A stretch of 40,791 bases of DNA from Burkholderiales bacterium. Its GTDB lineage: Bacteria > Pseudomonadota > Gammaproteobacteria > Burkholderiales > Burkholderiaceae_C. The position numbers and the translations under genes are program-made. The stretch spans positions 1-40,791 of the forward strand of contig RXJW01000035.1 of the NCBI GenBank assembly GCA_003963005.1. Reading direction: 5' to 3'. How positions within the stretch are numbered: position 1 is the first letter of the stretch; every line of letters begins with the position of its first letter. The notes beneath the pieces were generated by a model. That model was not told the DNA's origin, made no database searches, and saw only the letters and a program-made list of their open reading frames with translations. This document shows, one piece after another, positions 1 to 8,179 of this stretch.

Positions 1-19
1 ACAGCACCATGGCTTTGCG

Positions 20-51
20 ACCCCGGCCTGGTGCTGGGGTTTCTTTTTTTT
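20..51 (+). terminator. Rho-independent terminator of an upstream gene
   Basis: A short G+C stem (CCCC pairing with GGGG across about 11 nt) is followed by a run of eleven T and one C. It points rightward and would end a gene lying left of the window. An alternative, longer arm (CAGCACCA at 2-9 with TGGTGCTG at 29-36) is also possible. Confidence 0.6.
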
Positions 52-125
52 GACCACCCTAGGGACAATACTCACCTGGTCATGGGGATGGCGAAGAGGT
101 CTTGCCCCCGGCAGACTACAGGACC

Positions 126-854
126 ATGCATGCTCCTGAACTGCAGTATCAGCAGCTCATCGACATTGGCCTGAGCGACAGCACTGATGGCCTAATGCGC
201 CGCCTGACCGAGACAGCGGAGGCAATGGGTTTCCCCCTGATCTCCGGCATGCTGATGCGCGGTTCGTTGGGCGACGAGCACCGAGAGCGAGTCATTTTCG
301 GAAACATTCCGGACGGGTATCTCGAAGCCTCCATGGACCCGGAAGATTCGCTTCGCGACCCCGTGCTGGCGCATTTGACAAGCCGAACCGTCCCGGTGAC
401 CTACGGTCAATCCTTCTACCTCGCCTCGGCCGCCGGCGACCTATGGGAGCACCAGGCAAGTTTCGGCTACAGGGCCGGTGTCGCGGTAAAGATGCATCTC
501 TCCGACAGCCGGGAATTCGTAATTGGCGTAGACCGCGACGAGCCGCTGCCGCAGCCAGGCACGGCGCTGACGCGCCTGATTGCGACGTTCCAGTTGTTTG
601 CAGTTCACGCGTCGACGGCCGCCGAGCGGCTTCTCATCCCGTCAGCTCGATCCGAAGTGTTCCCAAGGCTCACGCGCCGGGAACGAGACGTGTTGGCGTC
701 GACCCATAAGGGCAATACCGCCTGGGAGGTCAGCGTCGCCCTAGGCATGAGCGAAACGACCGTGAACTTCCATCTGCGCAATGCAATGAAGAAGCTCGGC
801 GTCAAATCCAAGCACCAGGCTGTGCTGCGCTGCATCTCCGCTGGCCTGTTCTAA
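126..854 (+). CDS. LuxR-family transcriptional regulator (first of a tandem pair)
   Basis: A LuxR-type regulator of about 242 residues, the usual family length. Roughly the first 165 residues fit the autoinducer-binding domain, and the last 65 form the GerE-type helix-turn-helix with the motifs LTRRERDVL and NFHLRNAMKKLGVKSKHQA. The family binds acyl-homoserine lactones or related signals and controls promoters as dimers. The ATG at 126 is preferred over a TTG at 102 because it starts near the first residues of the neighbouring paralogue (MQYEQL against LQYQQL). No luxI-type synthase is present, so it may be an orphan receptor. The signal and target genes are unknown. Confidence 0.88.
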   Translation: MHAPELQYQQLIDIGLSDSTDGLMRRLTETAEAMGFPLISGMLMRGSLGDEHRERVIFGNIPDGYLEASMDPEDSLRDPVLAHLTSRTVPVTYGQSFYLASAAGDLWEHQASFGYRAGVAVKMHLSDSREFVIGVDRDEPLPQPGTALTRLIATFQLFAVHASTAAERLLIPSARSEVFPRLTRRERDVLASTHKGNTAWEVSVALGMSETTVNFHLRNAMKKLGVKSKHQAVLRCISAGLF

Positions 855-895
855 CGGCAGCCGGCCAGGACGCGTCACCAACTCAGCACCCCGCA

Positions 896-1666
896 ATGCA
901 GTACGAGCAGCTGGTCGACGTCGGCGAGAGCCGGGACTTCGCAGACCTTGAGCGCCGCCTGGTGGCCGTCGCTCACGCCATGGAGTTCCCGATCATCTCG
1001 GGCGCCTTGATCAGAGGACGCCTGCACGACGCCGGCGTGCAGATCGCTTCCCTGGGCAACACGCCGCCAGGCTTTGTCGACATCGCCAAGGACCTTGGTG
1101 AAACACGCCGCGACCCGGTGATGGCCAAGCTCATGAAGGTCCCCACGCCGATCATCTACGACCAGAGCACCTACGTGGCCGCCGGCGCTGGCGAGCTCTG
1201 GGAAGCGCAGGCGCCTTTCGGCTACAAGACCGGGATCGCCGTCAAGCTGCACTTGCCGGGCGACAAGCACTTCTTGCTGGGCGTTGACCGCGAGGACGCG
1301 CTGCCGACCTCGGGCTCCGAGATGATGCGGGTCATCGGAGCACTGCAGCTGCTCGCCGCGCATACGGTGGCAGTCGCCGACAGGCTGTTGAGCCCCAAGC
1401 TGAAAGGCAACCTCCCCCATCTGACCAACCGCGAGGTCGACGTGCTGACGTGGACTGCGTGCGGCAAAACGGGATGGGAGGTCGCCGCCCTCTTGGGCCT
1501 GGGCGAAAGGACGGTCAACTTCCACCTGCGGAACGCCATGCTCAAGCTGGGCGTGAAGTCCAAGCACCAGGCGGTGCTCAAGTGCATTGCCGCGGGCGTG
1601 CTGACGCCGCCAGACGGCGATCACGACTACGACTTGTCGACGGCCATCAACCCGCCTGAGGCCTGA
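896..1666 (+). CDS. LuxR-family transcriptional regulator (second of a tandem pair)
   Basis: A 256-residue paralogue of the preceding gene, 41 bp downstream and likely co-transcribed. The N-terminal ligand-binding domain has matching positions throughout (for example SLGNTPPGF against FGNIPDGY), and the C-terminal HTH is nearly identical (NFHLRNAMLKLGVKSKHQA). It differs by a 15-20 residue C-terminal extension. The recent-looking duplication suggests two receptors with different signals or promoters, possibly able to form mixed dimers; this is inference. Its 3' end overlaps the convergent leftward gene by 40 bp. Confidence 0.88.
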   Translation: MQYEQLVDVGESRDFADLERRLVAVAHAMEFPIISGALIRGRLHDAGVQIASLGNTPPGFVDIAKDLGETRRDPVMAKLMKVPTPIIYDQSTYVAAGAGELWEAQAPFGYKTGIAVKLHLPGDKHFLLGVDREDALPTSGSEMMRVIGALQLLAAHTVAVADRLLSPKLKGNLPHLTNREVDVLTWTACGKTGWEVAALLGLGERTVNFHLRNAMLKLGVKSKHQAVLKCIAAGVLTPPDGDHDYDLSTAINPPEA

Positions 1667-2025
1667 TGCACCGTGCGCTGCCGGCGCCGGTTCACTGGCG
1701 CGATAGGCGGCTCGGACGGATCCAGGACAAGGCGCAGCCACCAGCGCTGCTCAAAGACGGCCTCCGCGCGCTTGCGGCCGGGGATCTGCTGCCGTTGGCG
1801 CCCGGCCAGCACGATGTTGAGGCCGCGCCAGTACTCGATACGGGCCGCATACAGCGTCTCCAGCACCATCGGCCTGATGTCGGCATGCACGGGCGCACGC
1901 TCCATGTGTTGGTGCGAGAGCAGTCGGTAAATGCTGACCTGGCCACGAACGGGCACAGTCGCTCGCACGGCCGCTGGATCGCGCGCCTGGTTGCCCTGCC
2001 GCAGCTCGATGACGTCCACCAACAT
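1627..2025 (-). CDS. Hypothetical protein (132 aa)
   Basis: No family recognised. The protein is basic and carries an aromatic patch (EQRWWLRLVLDPSEP) near residues 90-105. It is the last gene of the leftward kfrA operon and lies in the same frame as the gene upstream, separated by a TGA and 45 bp that also read as plausible protein (ending GGLYENTA). The ATG has no clear ribosome binding site, so it may depend on translation of the upstream gene, or the two could be one gene split by a stop. It overlaps the end of the second LuxR gene. Confidence 0.55.
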   Translation of the reverse strand: MLVDVIELRQGNQARDPAAVRATVPVRGQVSIYRLLSHQHMERAPVHADIRPMVLETLYAARIEYWRGLNIVLAGRQRQQIPGRKRAEAVFEQRWWLRLVLDPSEPPIAPVNRRRQRTVHQASGGLMAVDKS

Positions 2026-2070
2026 GGCTGTATTTTCATACAGCCCGCCTGGCGGCCGCTCCAGTGCACT

Positions 2071-2526
2071 TCAACAGCCAGCGAGGCCGGCCTCTTCGAT
2101 CTCCGTGATGATGACCTCGGCAGGCCGATACCCGTGCTCCAACAGGTTCAGCGCCTCGTGTGCGGCGTTGGCCAGCAACGGCAGCTCGGCGGCCCTGAGC
2201 AGCGCGCACGCAAGTTCAAACTCGTCGGCATGCGCGGACGTCGCGCGGTCCACCGCATCGAGATACAACGGCAGGAGTTCAAGCGCTGCCTGCTGCTCCG
2301 CCGGCGGGAAGTTGGCTGCAATCGCGGCGACATCGTCCGGTGGCACCTCGGGCCACAGCACCACTCCGCGCTCTGTCTCGAAGACCACTTCGTCGGACTG
2401 CGTGACCCTGATTCGCGGCACCAGGTCCTTGTACGTGAAGACGAGTTCCAGGCTGGCGCGCAAGTCGTCCTGATAGATCGGTACCTGGTACTTGCCCAGG
2501 GCGTTGAACAGGTAAACCAGGTACAT
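2071..2526 (-). CDS. Hypothetical acidic protein (151 aa)
   Basis: No family recognised. The 151-residue protein is acidic and mostly helical in appearance, begins MYLVYLFNALGKYQ and ends in an acidic segment (EIEEAGLAGC). The start ATG follows a GAGGA ribosome binding site. It sits 34 bp downstream of the membrane-anchored protein and belongs to the kfrA operon, so a role in plasmid or element maintenance is possible but not shown. Confidence 0.65.
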   Translation of the reverse strand: MYLVYLFNALGKYQVPIYQDDLRASLELVFTYKDLVPRIRVTQSDEVVFETERGVVLWPEVPPDDVAAIAANFPPAEQQAALELLPLYLDAVDRATSAHADEFELACALLRAAELPLLANAAHEALNLLEHGYRPAEVIITEIEEAGLAGC

Positions 2527-2560
2527 GGGCGGTCCTCAGGAATATGGCTAACTGCGTGAA

Positions 2561-3340
2561 CTACTGGAGCACCTGCCCGAGAGCGTAGCCCAGCACGCCG
2601 GCCACGCCCACCAACAGCCAGGTGATGCCTGCGCCGATCTGCCGGAGCCTGTGCTCGACGCTCCCCAGACGGCGCTGGTAGACACGCGCCTGGCGGCGCG
2701 CGCGCCGCAACTCCGCGGCCGGCGTGTCGACGCGTCGCAACTGGGCCTGCAGCGCCGAGCCCCAATGACCGAGCATCGTGATGTTGGTCCAGCTGACGCG
2801 CGGCACCAGATCGGCCACGGTGAGGGCCGGATCTGAGCTACCCACGGCGTCATCGATGCCGTCGCAGCTTGCGTACTGAAAGCGGATGCCGAAGTTCTCG
2901 TAGAACCGATTGCGGCGCTGCTTGGCATCGGGCGTCCTGGCGTCGATGACGGAGAGCCCGATGGGCACGATGCACCAGTGCGCAGGAAACTGCTTTGCCC
3001 AGTCGACGATGCGCCCGAACATCAGGCTGCCGATATGCAGTCCCTTCAAGCTCTCGACGTTGATGACGACACCACCATTGGTGAGCTTGACCTTGTCGAC
3101 GTGCTGCGTGCTGCCGCCCATCACGCACACCCGCTGGCCCAGCACCGATGACGCCGGCCCTGCGAAGTACACCGCATCGAGCTCGATGGTCGCGCTGCTC
3201 CAGTGCAGTCGCCCGTCGTCGTGGAAGAAGTCGGTGGACTTGCACGTGATCGTGAGCGACAGGTAGTGCGGCTTGTCGTAGCGCGCGTCCTTCACCTCCA
3301 CCAGTTCAACCTTGACGGTGTCGCGGACGACCGACTTCAT
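2561..3340 (-). CDS. Hypothetical protein with acyltransferase-like segment and C-terminal membrane anchor
   Basis: A 259-residue protein whose start codon overlaps the kfrA stop (ATGA), so it is translationally coupled to kfrA. Residues about 100-150 (WCIVPIGLSVIDARTPDAKQ, then RNRFYENFGIRFQY) are reminiscent of the end of a GNAT acetyltransferase fold, but no clear acetyl-CoA loop is visible. A basic helical stretch follows, and the C-terminus is one hydrophobic segment (ITWLLVGVAGVLGYALGQVL) predicted to be a membrane anchor. Tail-anchoring next to the DNA-binding coiled-coil protein KfrA suggests a membrane-linked maintenance role; this is inference. Confidence 0.65.
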   Translation of the reverse strand: MKSVVRDTVKVELVEVKDARYDKPHYLSLTITCKSTDFFHDDGRLHWSSATIELDAVYFAGPASSVLGQRVCVMGGSTQHVDKVKLTNGGVVINVESLKGLHIGSLMFGRIVDWAKQFPAHWCIVPIGLSVIDARTPDAKQRRNRFYENFGIRFQYASCDGIDDAVGSSDPALTVADLVPRVSWTNITMLGHWGSALQAQLRRVDTPAAELRRARRQARVYQRRLGSVEHRLRQIGAGITWLLVGVAGVLGYALGQVLQ

Positions 3341-4257
3341 CAGCTGCCCTTCCCTGCCCCAGCCGCTCCGACGTCGGGCCGTTCAGGCACCAGGCGCCGG
3401 ATCATGTCCACGGTCTGCGTGAGCAGCTGGATCTGTTCGACGTGGCCGCGGTTCGCCGCTTCGGCGGCCGCAGCGCGGGTCGCCTCGGGCTGCAGGCGCT
3501 GCAGCTCTGCAGTCGCCTGCGTGAGCTGCTGCGTCGACGCCTCCAGCGCCCTCTGGGCGCCTTCCAGGCGGGCTTCTGCGGCCACCGCACGCTTCTCGGC
3601 GTCGACGGCCGCGCTGCGTGCCTGTGCGGTTTCCGCACGCGCCTCGCGCAAGTCCTGCTGGGCTTGCGCCAGCTGGCGCTCGGTAGACGCACGAATCTCC
3701 TCGACGCGCCCCTCGGCCGCCTGCGCGGAGGCGCGGGCCTCCAAGATTTCGCGCTCGAGCTGCGCCAGGCGCTCCTCGGCCGCGGCCAGCTCCGACTTGA
3801 CGCTGGCCAGCTCACTCGTGCGATCAGCCAACTGGCCGGCCATCCCGTCGCGCTGCGACGTGCGCTCCGCCAGGTCGTTGGTCAGCTGCTCGATGGTGGC
3901 CTCGTTGCGCTCGCCCGTGACGGCGAGTTCGTCCAGCTCGGCCTGGACCTGGGCAAGCCGCTCCTCCACCTGCTCACGGGCATGCGTGGCGGCCGCGCTG
4001 AGCGCGCGGGCGATGTCGCCGGCGAGTTGGGGCGGCAGCTGAGGCGCGTCAACGGCCTCCACCGGGCGTTCACGCCGGCGCCATTCGTCGAGGTGGCGCT
4101 GCACGGTGTTCGGCGAGCCCGTGGGCGTGCCCGGTGCGGCACGCTTGGCCAGCTCCTCGCGGATGGCCGCGGCGCTGGGGTTGCGGTTGCCGGCGGCGAC
4201 CAGGTTGTTGGCGATGGCGGCGACCTGCTCATAGGTCACAGCAGAAGGGCGGGCCAT
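3340..4257 (-). CDS. kfrA: KfrA-like plasmid DNA-binding coiled-coil protein
   Basis: A 305-residue protein with the KfrA layout: an N-terminal DNA-binding domain (residues about 1-65, including VAAIANNLVAAG and SPNTVQRHLDEWRR) followed by a very long alanine- and glutamate-rich coiled coil to about residue 285. KfrA proteins bind operators at their own promoter and, through the coiled coil, form higher-order structures that help plasmid stability. The region in front of the start contains repeated GGTACG words fitting autoregulation. It is first in a leftward operon with the next gene coupled by a 4-base overlap. Such genes are typical of large conjugative plasmids and some ICEs. Confidence 0.85.
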   Translation of the reverse strand: MARPSAVTYEQVAAIANNLVAAGNRNPSAAAIREELAKRAAPGTPTGSPNTVQRHLDEWRRRERPVEAVDAPQLPPQLAGDIARALSAAATHAREQVEERLAQVQAELDELAVTGERNEATIEQLTNDLAERTSQRDGMAGQLADRTSELASVKSELAAAEERLAQLEREILEARASAQAAEGRVEEIRASTERQLAQAQQDLREARAETAQARSAAVDAEKRAVAAEARLEGAQRALEASTQQLTQATAELQRLQPEATRAAAAEAANRGHVEQIQLLTQTVDMIRRLVPERPDVGAAGAGKGS

Positions 4258-4273
4258 GCTTCACCTCAAAATC

Positions 4274-4409
4274 GGTACGGTACGACAATACTATACGGTA
4301 CGTTATGAAATGCAAGCCCTACGGTACGAAATCACCGCTGGCGCCCAGCCGCATCAGCAAGCCCCACCAATGATTCGTACAGCGCGTTCGATATGCATCA
4401 TTCGTACAG
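4274..4409. promoter_or_regulatory. Candidate KfrA operator region with GTACG repeats
   Basis: In the 419-bp gap between kfrA and the rightward operon the word GGTACG recurs: GGTACGGTACGA (4274-4285), TACGGTACG (about 4294-4302), TACGGTACG (about 4320-4328), and the inverse form ATTCGTACAG twice (4373-4382 and 4400-4409, 27 bp apart). The cluster adjoins the kfrA start, as expected for an autoregulatory operator. The rest of the gap up to the promoter at 4614 shows no gene. Confidence 0.5.
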
Positions 4410-4592
4410 GAGGCACGTCGCACCCTCGCGTGGCCCAGGATTCAGGCACGCCGGAATTTCCGAATTCCCATGCTGCGACAACGACTTGAGGTTGTTTTGG
4501 CGTGGAATCACACGACTCCCGGCCGCTCGGCGACGCCTCGGCCTGGCTGCAACAGCTTTTATCCCTGTCGAGTTGCGCACTAAGCAACAGTA

Positions 4593-4642
4593 CAAAACGA
4601 CTTGCCGTTTTGCTTGTTCTGGGGCCGAGCGCGGCCTAAGAT
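4593..4642 (+). promoter_or_regulatory. Candidate sigma-70 promoter of the integrase operon with adjoining palindrome
   Basis: TTGTTC (4614-4619) and TAAGAT (4637-4642) are 17 bp apart, a good sigma-70 match, and lie 35 bp before the first gene of the rightward operon. Immediately upstream is the inverted repeat CAAAACG-acttgc-CGTTTTG (4593-4612), which could be an operator. Confidence 0.45.
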
Positions 4643-4676
4643 GTTGTCACCCCTGCACTTTTCCGAGGATCACCGC

Positions 4677-4901
4677 ATGAGCCCAATGAAGGTCAAAGAC
4701 GTCCTGGCGGCATTGGCCGGCCTCGACCCGGAGGCGGAGTGCTGCCTGGAGTTCCTGCCGACGCCCGCTGAGCGCGCGCAAGGCCTCGGCGGCGCGTTCG
4801 GTGCGTCCTTCACGATCAGCCCTCAAGCCAGCCAGGACGGCGGCATCTCGCCTGTGTTCTTCTGCGAGCGCGAGGAAGCTGCAACGCCATGGCCTCGCTG
4901 A
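4677..4901 (+). CDS. Small hypothetical protein (74 aa), first gene of the integrase operon
   Basis: No named family. It begins MSPMKVKDVLAALAGLDPEA, a pattern seen in small phage and plasmid proteins that start with a 'KVKDVLAAL..LDPEAEV' segment. The ATG at 4677 is chosen because it follows GAGGATCACC and the candidate promoter lies just upstream. The 3' end overlaps the next gene by 13 bp, so the two are coupled. Confidence 0.6.
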   Translation: MSPMKVKDVLAALAGLDPEAECCLEFLPTPAERAQGLGGAFGASFTISPQASQDGGISPVFFCEREEAATPWPR

Positions 4902-5170
4902 CCCTGGACCAGACCAAGGCGGTCTACCGCCAGGCCGTCGACGCCGGCGTCCGCGACTCCGAAGGCGCGGATTGGTGGACGAACGTACACCGTGAGCTGC
5001 AGGCCGTCGCCGAAGCGCCGGACTTGGCCAGCGCGGAGGACGTCATCCGCTGGTGGCACCACGACTGGTCGATGGTCGGCGATACCGCCCGAGACGCCGC
5101 ACGTCGGATACGCAAGGCCGTCGCTGGCCAACTGCTGGCCGGCGGCACCCGGGCAAGTAGGCGTCGCTGA
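4889..5170 (+). CDS. Small hypothetical protein (93 aa)
   Basis: No family recognised. Tryptophan-rich centre (ADWWTNVHREL and IRWWHHDWSMVGD) and a basic C-terminus (RIRKAVAGQLLAGG, then RRR). It overlaps the previous gene by 13 bp and ends 1 bp before the next start, so it is part of the operon that ends with the recombinase. A DNA-associated role is possible but not shown. Confidence 0.65.
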   Translation: MASLTLDQTKAVYRQAVDAGVRDSEGADWWTNVHRELQAVAEAPDLASAEDVIRWWHHDWSMVGDTARDAARRIRKAVAGQLLAGGTRASRRR

Positions 5171-5171
5171 G

Positions 5172-5540
5172 ATGCCGTCGAAGAAGCCCGCAGGACCACC
5201 AGCGCGTGTGCACGTGCCGTGGGAGAAGCGCCCGCCACGCGGCGTCTTGTGGGCTTCCGGTGAAGTACTGGGGTATCACGCTGTTCGGCCCCACTACAAC
5301 TATCGGTACATGCTGGACATTCCCGCCGAGCCGGCGCGTCTGGACGAGTTCCGCCAGGTGATCCAGGACTACGTCATGGGCAAGCCCGCCTGGCCACGGA
5401 CCTGGTGGGACTACTACCGCGGCCGCAGCTTGGCTTGCCCCTACCGATGCTCGCTCGACATCAAGAGCTGTCCCGTCGACGTCCTTGTGGAGGAACTCAA
5501 CCGGCCCCGCGCCAGCCGCATGAAGCCACCCGCCCCATGA
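5172..5540 (+). CDS. Hypothetical protein (122 aa) preceding the recombinase
   Basis: No family recognised. The protein has an aromatic, basic character (HYNYRYMLDIP, then PRTWWDYYRGRS) and three cysteines near the C-terminus (CPYRCSLDIKSCPVDV). The start was chosen by its position 1 bp after the preceding stop. Its stop overlaps the ATG of the tyrosine recombinase (ATGA), so recombinase translation is probably coupled to it. A recombination accessory role is a guess from position only. Confidence 0.6.
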   Translation: MPSKKPAGPPARVHVPWEKRPPRGVLWASGEVLGYHAVRPHYNYRYMLDIPAEPARLDEFRQVIQDYVMGKPAWPRTWWDYYRGRSLACPYRCSLDIKSCPVDVLVEELNRPRASRMKPPAP

Positions 5541-7444
5541 GCGACGTCGACGTCACACGGGCCAAAGCCGGGACTTCGGCCAGACGCGCGGCGGCGGCAT
5601 CGCGACGGCTGAAATTCTTCAGCACGCAGCGGGTGGGCCTGCACCAGCTGGCCTATCTGCGAGGCCTGGCCGAAGGCCTTGAAGGCGCCGAGTTGGCCAA
5701 GCGCTACCTAGGCATCGACCACGCCGCCCAGCTGGCCCGCGTACACCGGGAGACGGTCGAGCTTGTTCGCGCGGTCGCGCGCCGCAGCGGCCACCGCAAA
5801 TGGCGGCTGATCGGCATCGAGATCCCGGCGGCCGCGCCCGCCCCCACCGATGGCGCGCAAGCCTTACCCACGGTCAGCCAATGGGCTGAAGAGCAAGGCC
5901 TTGACGACTGGGGCGAGGACGAGCTGCTGACGTTGTTCCAGGAACGATTCGCCGACCAGCTTGCTAGGCCCCCCAGCGACCCCCAGCAGGCGCGCCGCGA
6001 GGCACGGAACCAGGCGCTGCGCGAGGCCCGCCTGGAGCTGCTCAAGGACTTGCAGAACACCGTTGTCGAGGCGGCCACACCCCAGGACGACGTGGCCGCC
6101 TGGTTCTCGGGCGAGATCGTGAGGCGCTTGCGCGTCGCCGGCGCCGTGACGCTGGGCGACCTGCAGGCACGCATTCGCCGGGGCGGTCGCTGGTGGCGAG
6201 GCATCCCGGCCATCGGCGCGGGCAAGGCACAGCTGATCGCCGCGCACGTCCAGCGGCTGCTGGCCGCAGCGCCGGCGGCCGCGCTGCCCGCAGATGCCCC
6301 GCGCTGCGCGTCGCTGTCCGAGATCGGTACGGCAGGCCGTGACCTGGCCGCCCTAGGCCGCGGCGGCGCCAATCGCGCTCCGATGCGCGAGTACCGCGTC
6401 CTGCAGGCCGATACCGATGTCGAGGCCGTGGAGGCGTGGCTCAAGGTGCGCTGCACGTCAAAGAAGACCCGAATCTCCTACGAACGGGAAATGCGGCGCT
6501 TTCGGCTCTGGCTGTGGGGCAGCCGGCGCCACGCCTTGTCCGATGCGACCGTTGAGGATTGCCAGGCCTACATCGAGTTGCTGCGCGCGGTTCCCGAGTC
6601 GTGGATGTCGAGCCGCAATGTCGGGCCCGGCGAGCCGGGTTGGGCGCCCTTCAGGACGCAACCCAGCGTGCCCAGCCAGCAGCTCGCCATCAACATCCTT
6701 GCCGGGGCGTTCGGCTGGCTGCGCCGGACAGGCTACCTTCAGGACGACCCCTGGGAGGCAGTCAATCGCCGCCTCGGCGATGCGGATGACGACTGGGAAT
6801 CAGACGATGACGTCGACGACCCGACGACCCGCGCGTTCACGCCGGCGGCATGGGCGGCCCTCGTCGACCAGGTGGCCATCGACGCCGCTCAACCGAAGAC
6901 AGCTGCCGGCGCGCCGCGCATGGCCTGGCTGCTCCAGTTCTGCGAAGCCACCGGGCTGCGCGCGGACGAGCTGCTGCGCGCGCGGCGCGGCAGCCTCGTC
7001 CAGCGCGATGGGCTCTGGCGGCTGCGCGTGGTCGGCAAGGGGCGGCGCCGGCGGCGCATTCCGGTGCCGCGCAGGATCATCGAGCTGACCCGCAGCTACT
7101 TCGACAGCCGTGGACTGGACTTCAATGCTTGCGACCGCAGGACTCCGCTGCTGGGCGCGACCACGGCTACAGACCAGCAGATCACCTACTCAGCCCTCTC
7201 GCAGGCCTTCAAGGGCTTGCTGCGCCGCGCGGCCGTCAGATTGCCGCCGGACGATGCGCAGGTCCTTCGCGGGGCCTCGCTGCACTGGCTGCGCCACACG
7301 CACGGCACGCGTTCCGCGGAACGCGGCATGTCCGCCAATGACATCCAAACGAACTTCGGGCATGCCGACGTGCGCACAGCGACGGGATACACCAGGGCGC
7401 AGCTGCGAAGGCGCGCGGAACTCATCGAAGAGGCGTTTGGTTGA
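5537..7444 (+). CDS. Tyrosine recombinase / phage-type integrase with long N-terminal domain
   Basis: A 635-residue site-specific recombinase. The catalytic set is complete: Arg in TGLRADE, Lys in VGKGRRRR, His-x-x-Arg in LHWLRHTHG (about H583/R586), His in FGHAD (about 609) and the nucleophile Tyr in ATGYTRA (about 618). The N-terminal 110 residues (KFFSTQRVGLHQLAYLRGLA onward) fit the DUF3701-type domain found on some plasmid and genomic-island integrases. A core-binding SAM-like segment (residues about 290-430) precedes the catalytic domain. It would integrate or resolve the element. No att site was recognised nearby. Start taken at the ATGA overlap with the preceding gene. Confidence 0.92.
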   Translation: MSDVDVTRAKAGTSARRAAAASRRLKFFSTQRVGLHQLAYLRGLAEGLEGAELAKRYLGIDHAAQLARVHRETVELVRAVARRSGHRKWRLIGIEIPAAAPAPTDGAQALPTVSQWAEEQGLDDWGEDELLTLFQERFADQLARPPSDPQQARREARNQALREARLELLKDLQNTVVEAATPQDDVAAWFSGEIVRRLRVAGAVTLGDLQARIRRGGRWWRGIPAIGAGKAQLIAAHVQRLLAAAPAAALPADAPRCASLSEIGTAGRDLAALGRGGANRAPMREYRVLQADTDVEAVEAWLKVRCTSKKTRISYEREMRRFRLWLWGSRRHALSDATVEDCQAYIELLRAVPESWMSSRNVGPGEPGWAPFRTQPSVPSQQLAINILAGAFGWLRRTGYLQDDPWEAVNRRLGDADDDWESDDDVDDPTTRAFTPAAWAALVDQVAIDAAQPKTAAGAPRMAWLLQFCEATGLRADELLRARRGSLVQRDGLWRLRVVGKGRRRRRIPVPRRIIELTRSYFDSRGLDFNACDRRTPLLGATTATDQQITYSALSQAFKGLLRRAAVRLPPDDAQVLRGASLHWLRHTHGTRSAERGMSANDIQTNFGHADVRTATGYTRAQLRRRAELIEEAFG

Positions 7445-7513
7445 CCAGAGCTGCCGTGCGCACAGCTCCGACGCTGTGCACCTCTAGGTTGGCGCCGCCA
7501 TCATTCCCCCAGC

Positions 7514-7702
7514 TCAGATGCGTCGACGCGACCAGACCCTGTGGGCATGCGCAGCAAGCTGCGGGCCAGCATCTTCAATCGCTTCCGGGTCCGCCGGTTC
7601 GGCGAACGTGTAGCGCGGCGAACGCTCATCGTTGTGCTCGATTTCCTCATCTTGCTTCCACTTTAAACGCCACGGCAGGTCCTCGAATGCGCGGCGATGG
7701 CG
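7514..7702 (-). other. Open coding-like extension beyond the stop of the next gene
   Basis: After the TGA at 7703-7705 the same frame stays open for 62 codons to a TGA at 7514, reading as protein-like sequence (AFEDLPWRLKWKQDEEIEH, later FAEPADPEAIEDAGPQ) with no start codon of its own near the beginning. It may be the former C-terminus of the 7703 gene cut off by a nonsense change, or readthrough sequence. The rest of the gap to the recombinase stop is empty. Confidence 0.35.
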
Positions 7703-8065
7703 TCACTCGGCATAGGCCTCAAGCCTTGCGTGCAGCTCCTTCGCAAGGCCGGCAAGCAGTCTTGTCGCGTCACGCGTGCCCTGGTCAGCGCGGCCACGGC
7801 CGATGGTCGAGGCCGCCCGCGTGAGAACACTGGTCAACGACCTGGCGGCCGAGAGGACTTCATCGTCTCGGCGGTTCATCGCGATGGTCAGTCGCAGGAT
7901 CTGCAGGTGCGTGTCCGCCTCATCGAGATCTCGCAGCAATTGACGCTGCCAAGGCTTGCCGGGAATGGTCGCTGACTGCAGTGCAGCCAGCAGGCCCGTC
8001 AGGTCCACGACGATCTTGGCAACGCCTTCGGCGCACACCTCTTCTTCCGTCACGCAGGTCTCCAT
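7703..8065 (-). CDS. Hypothetical helical protein (120 aa), possibly truncated
   Basis: No family recognised. Predicted all-helical with an acidic start (METCVTEEEVCAEGVAKIVV) and amphipathic repeats. It stands alone between the rightward recombinase and a rightward lipoprotein gene. The frame continues open beyond its stop, so the present protein may be a shortened form of a 183-codon ancestor. The ribosome binding site is weak. Confidence 0.6.
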   Translation of the reverse strand: METCVTEEEVCAEGVAKIVVDLTGLLAALQSATIPGKPWQRQLLRDLDEADTHLQILRLTIAMNRRDDEVLSAARSLTSVLTRAASTIGRGRADQGTRDATRLLAGLAKELHARLEAYAE

Positions 8066-8179
8066 ACATACAGGCTACCCGATCGCCGCGATCACCGATG
8101 GGGAAAGCTACCGCGGGGCCCAACGCTTCACCCCTTGGCTGCGTGCTAGCCTCGCTGCCGTCCAAACAGGGAGGATGGA

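Noticed and set aside
1666..2559. A 297-codon rightward open frame after the LuxR pair
   Set aside because: Mirrors two leftward genes of the kfrA operon; its protein is rich in Arg, His and Gln and lacks a ribosome binding site.
4598..4612. A 15-base word shared with the palindrome cluster in the STY4528 gene (CGACTTGCCGTTTTG)
   Set aside because: One shared 15-mer is about what chance gives across a 40-kb window on two strands, so it is not used as evidence for a common binding protein.
7445..7702. An attachment site or tRNA fragment beside the recombinase
   Set aside because: No tRNA-like cloverleaf or repeated core was found here or elsewhere in the window; the region reads instead as an open coding extension of the 7703 gene.
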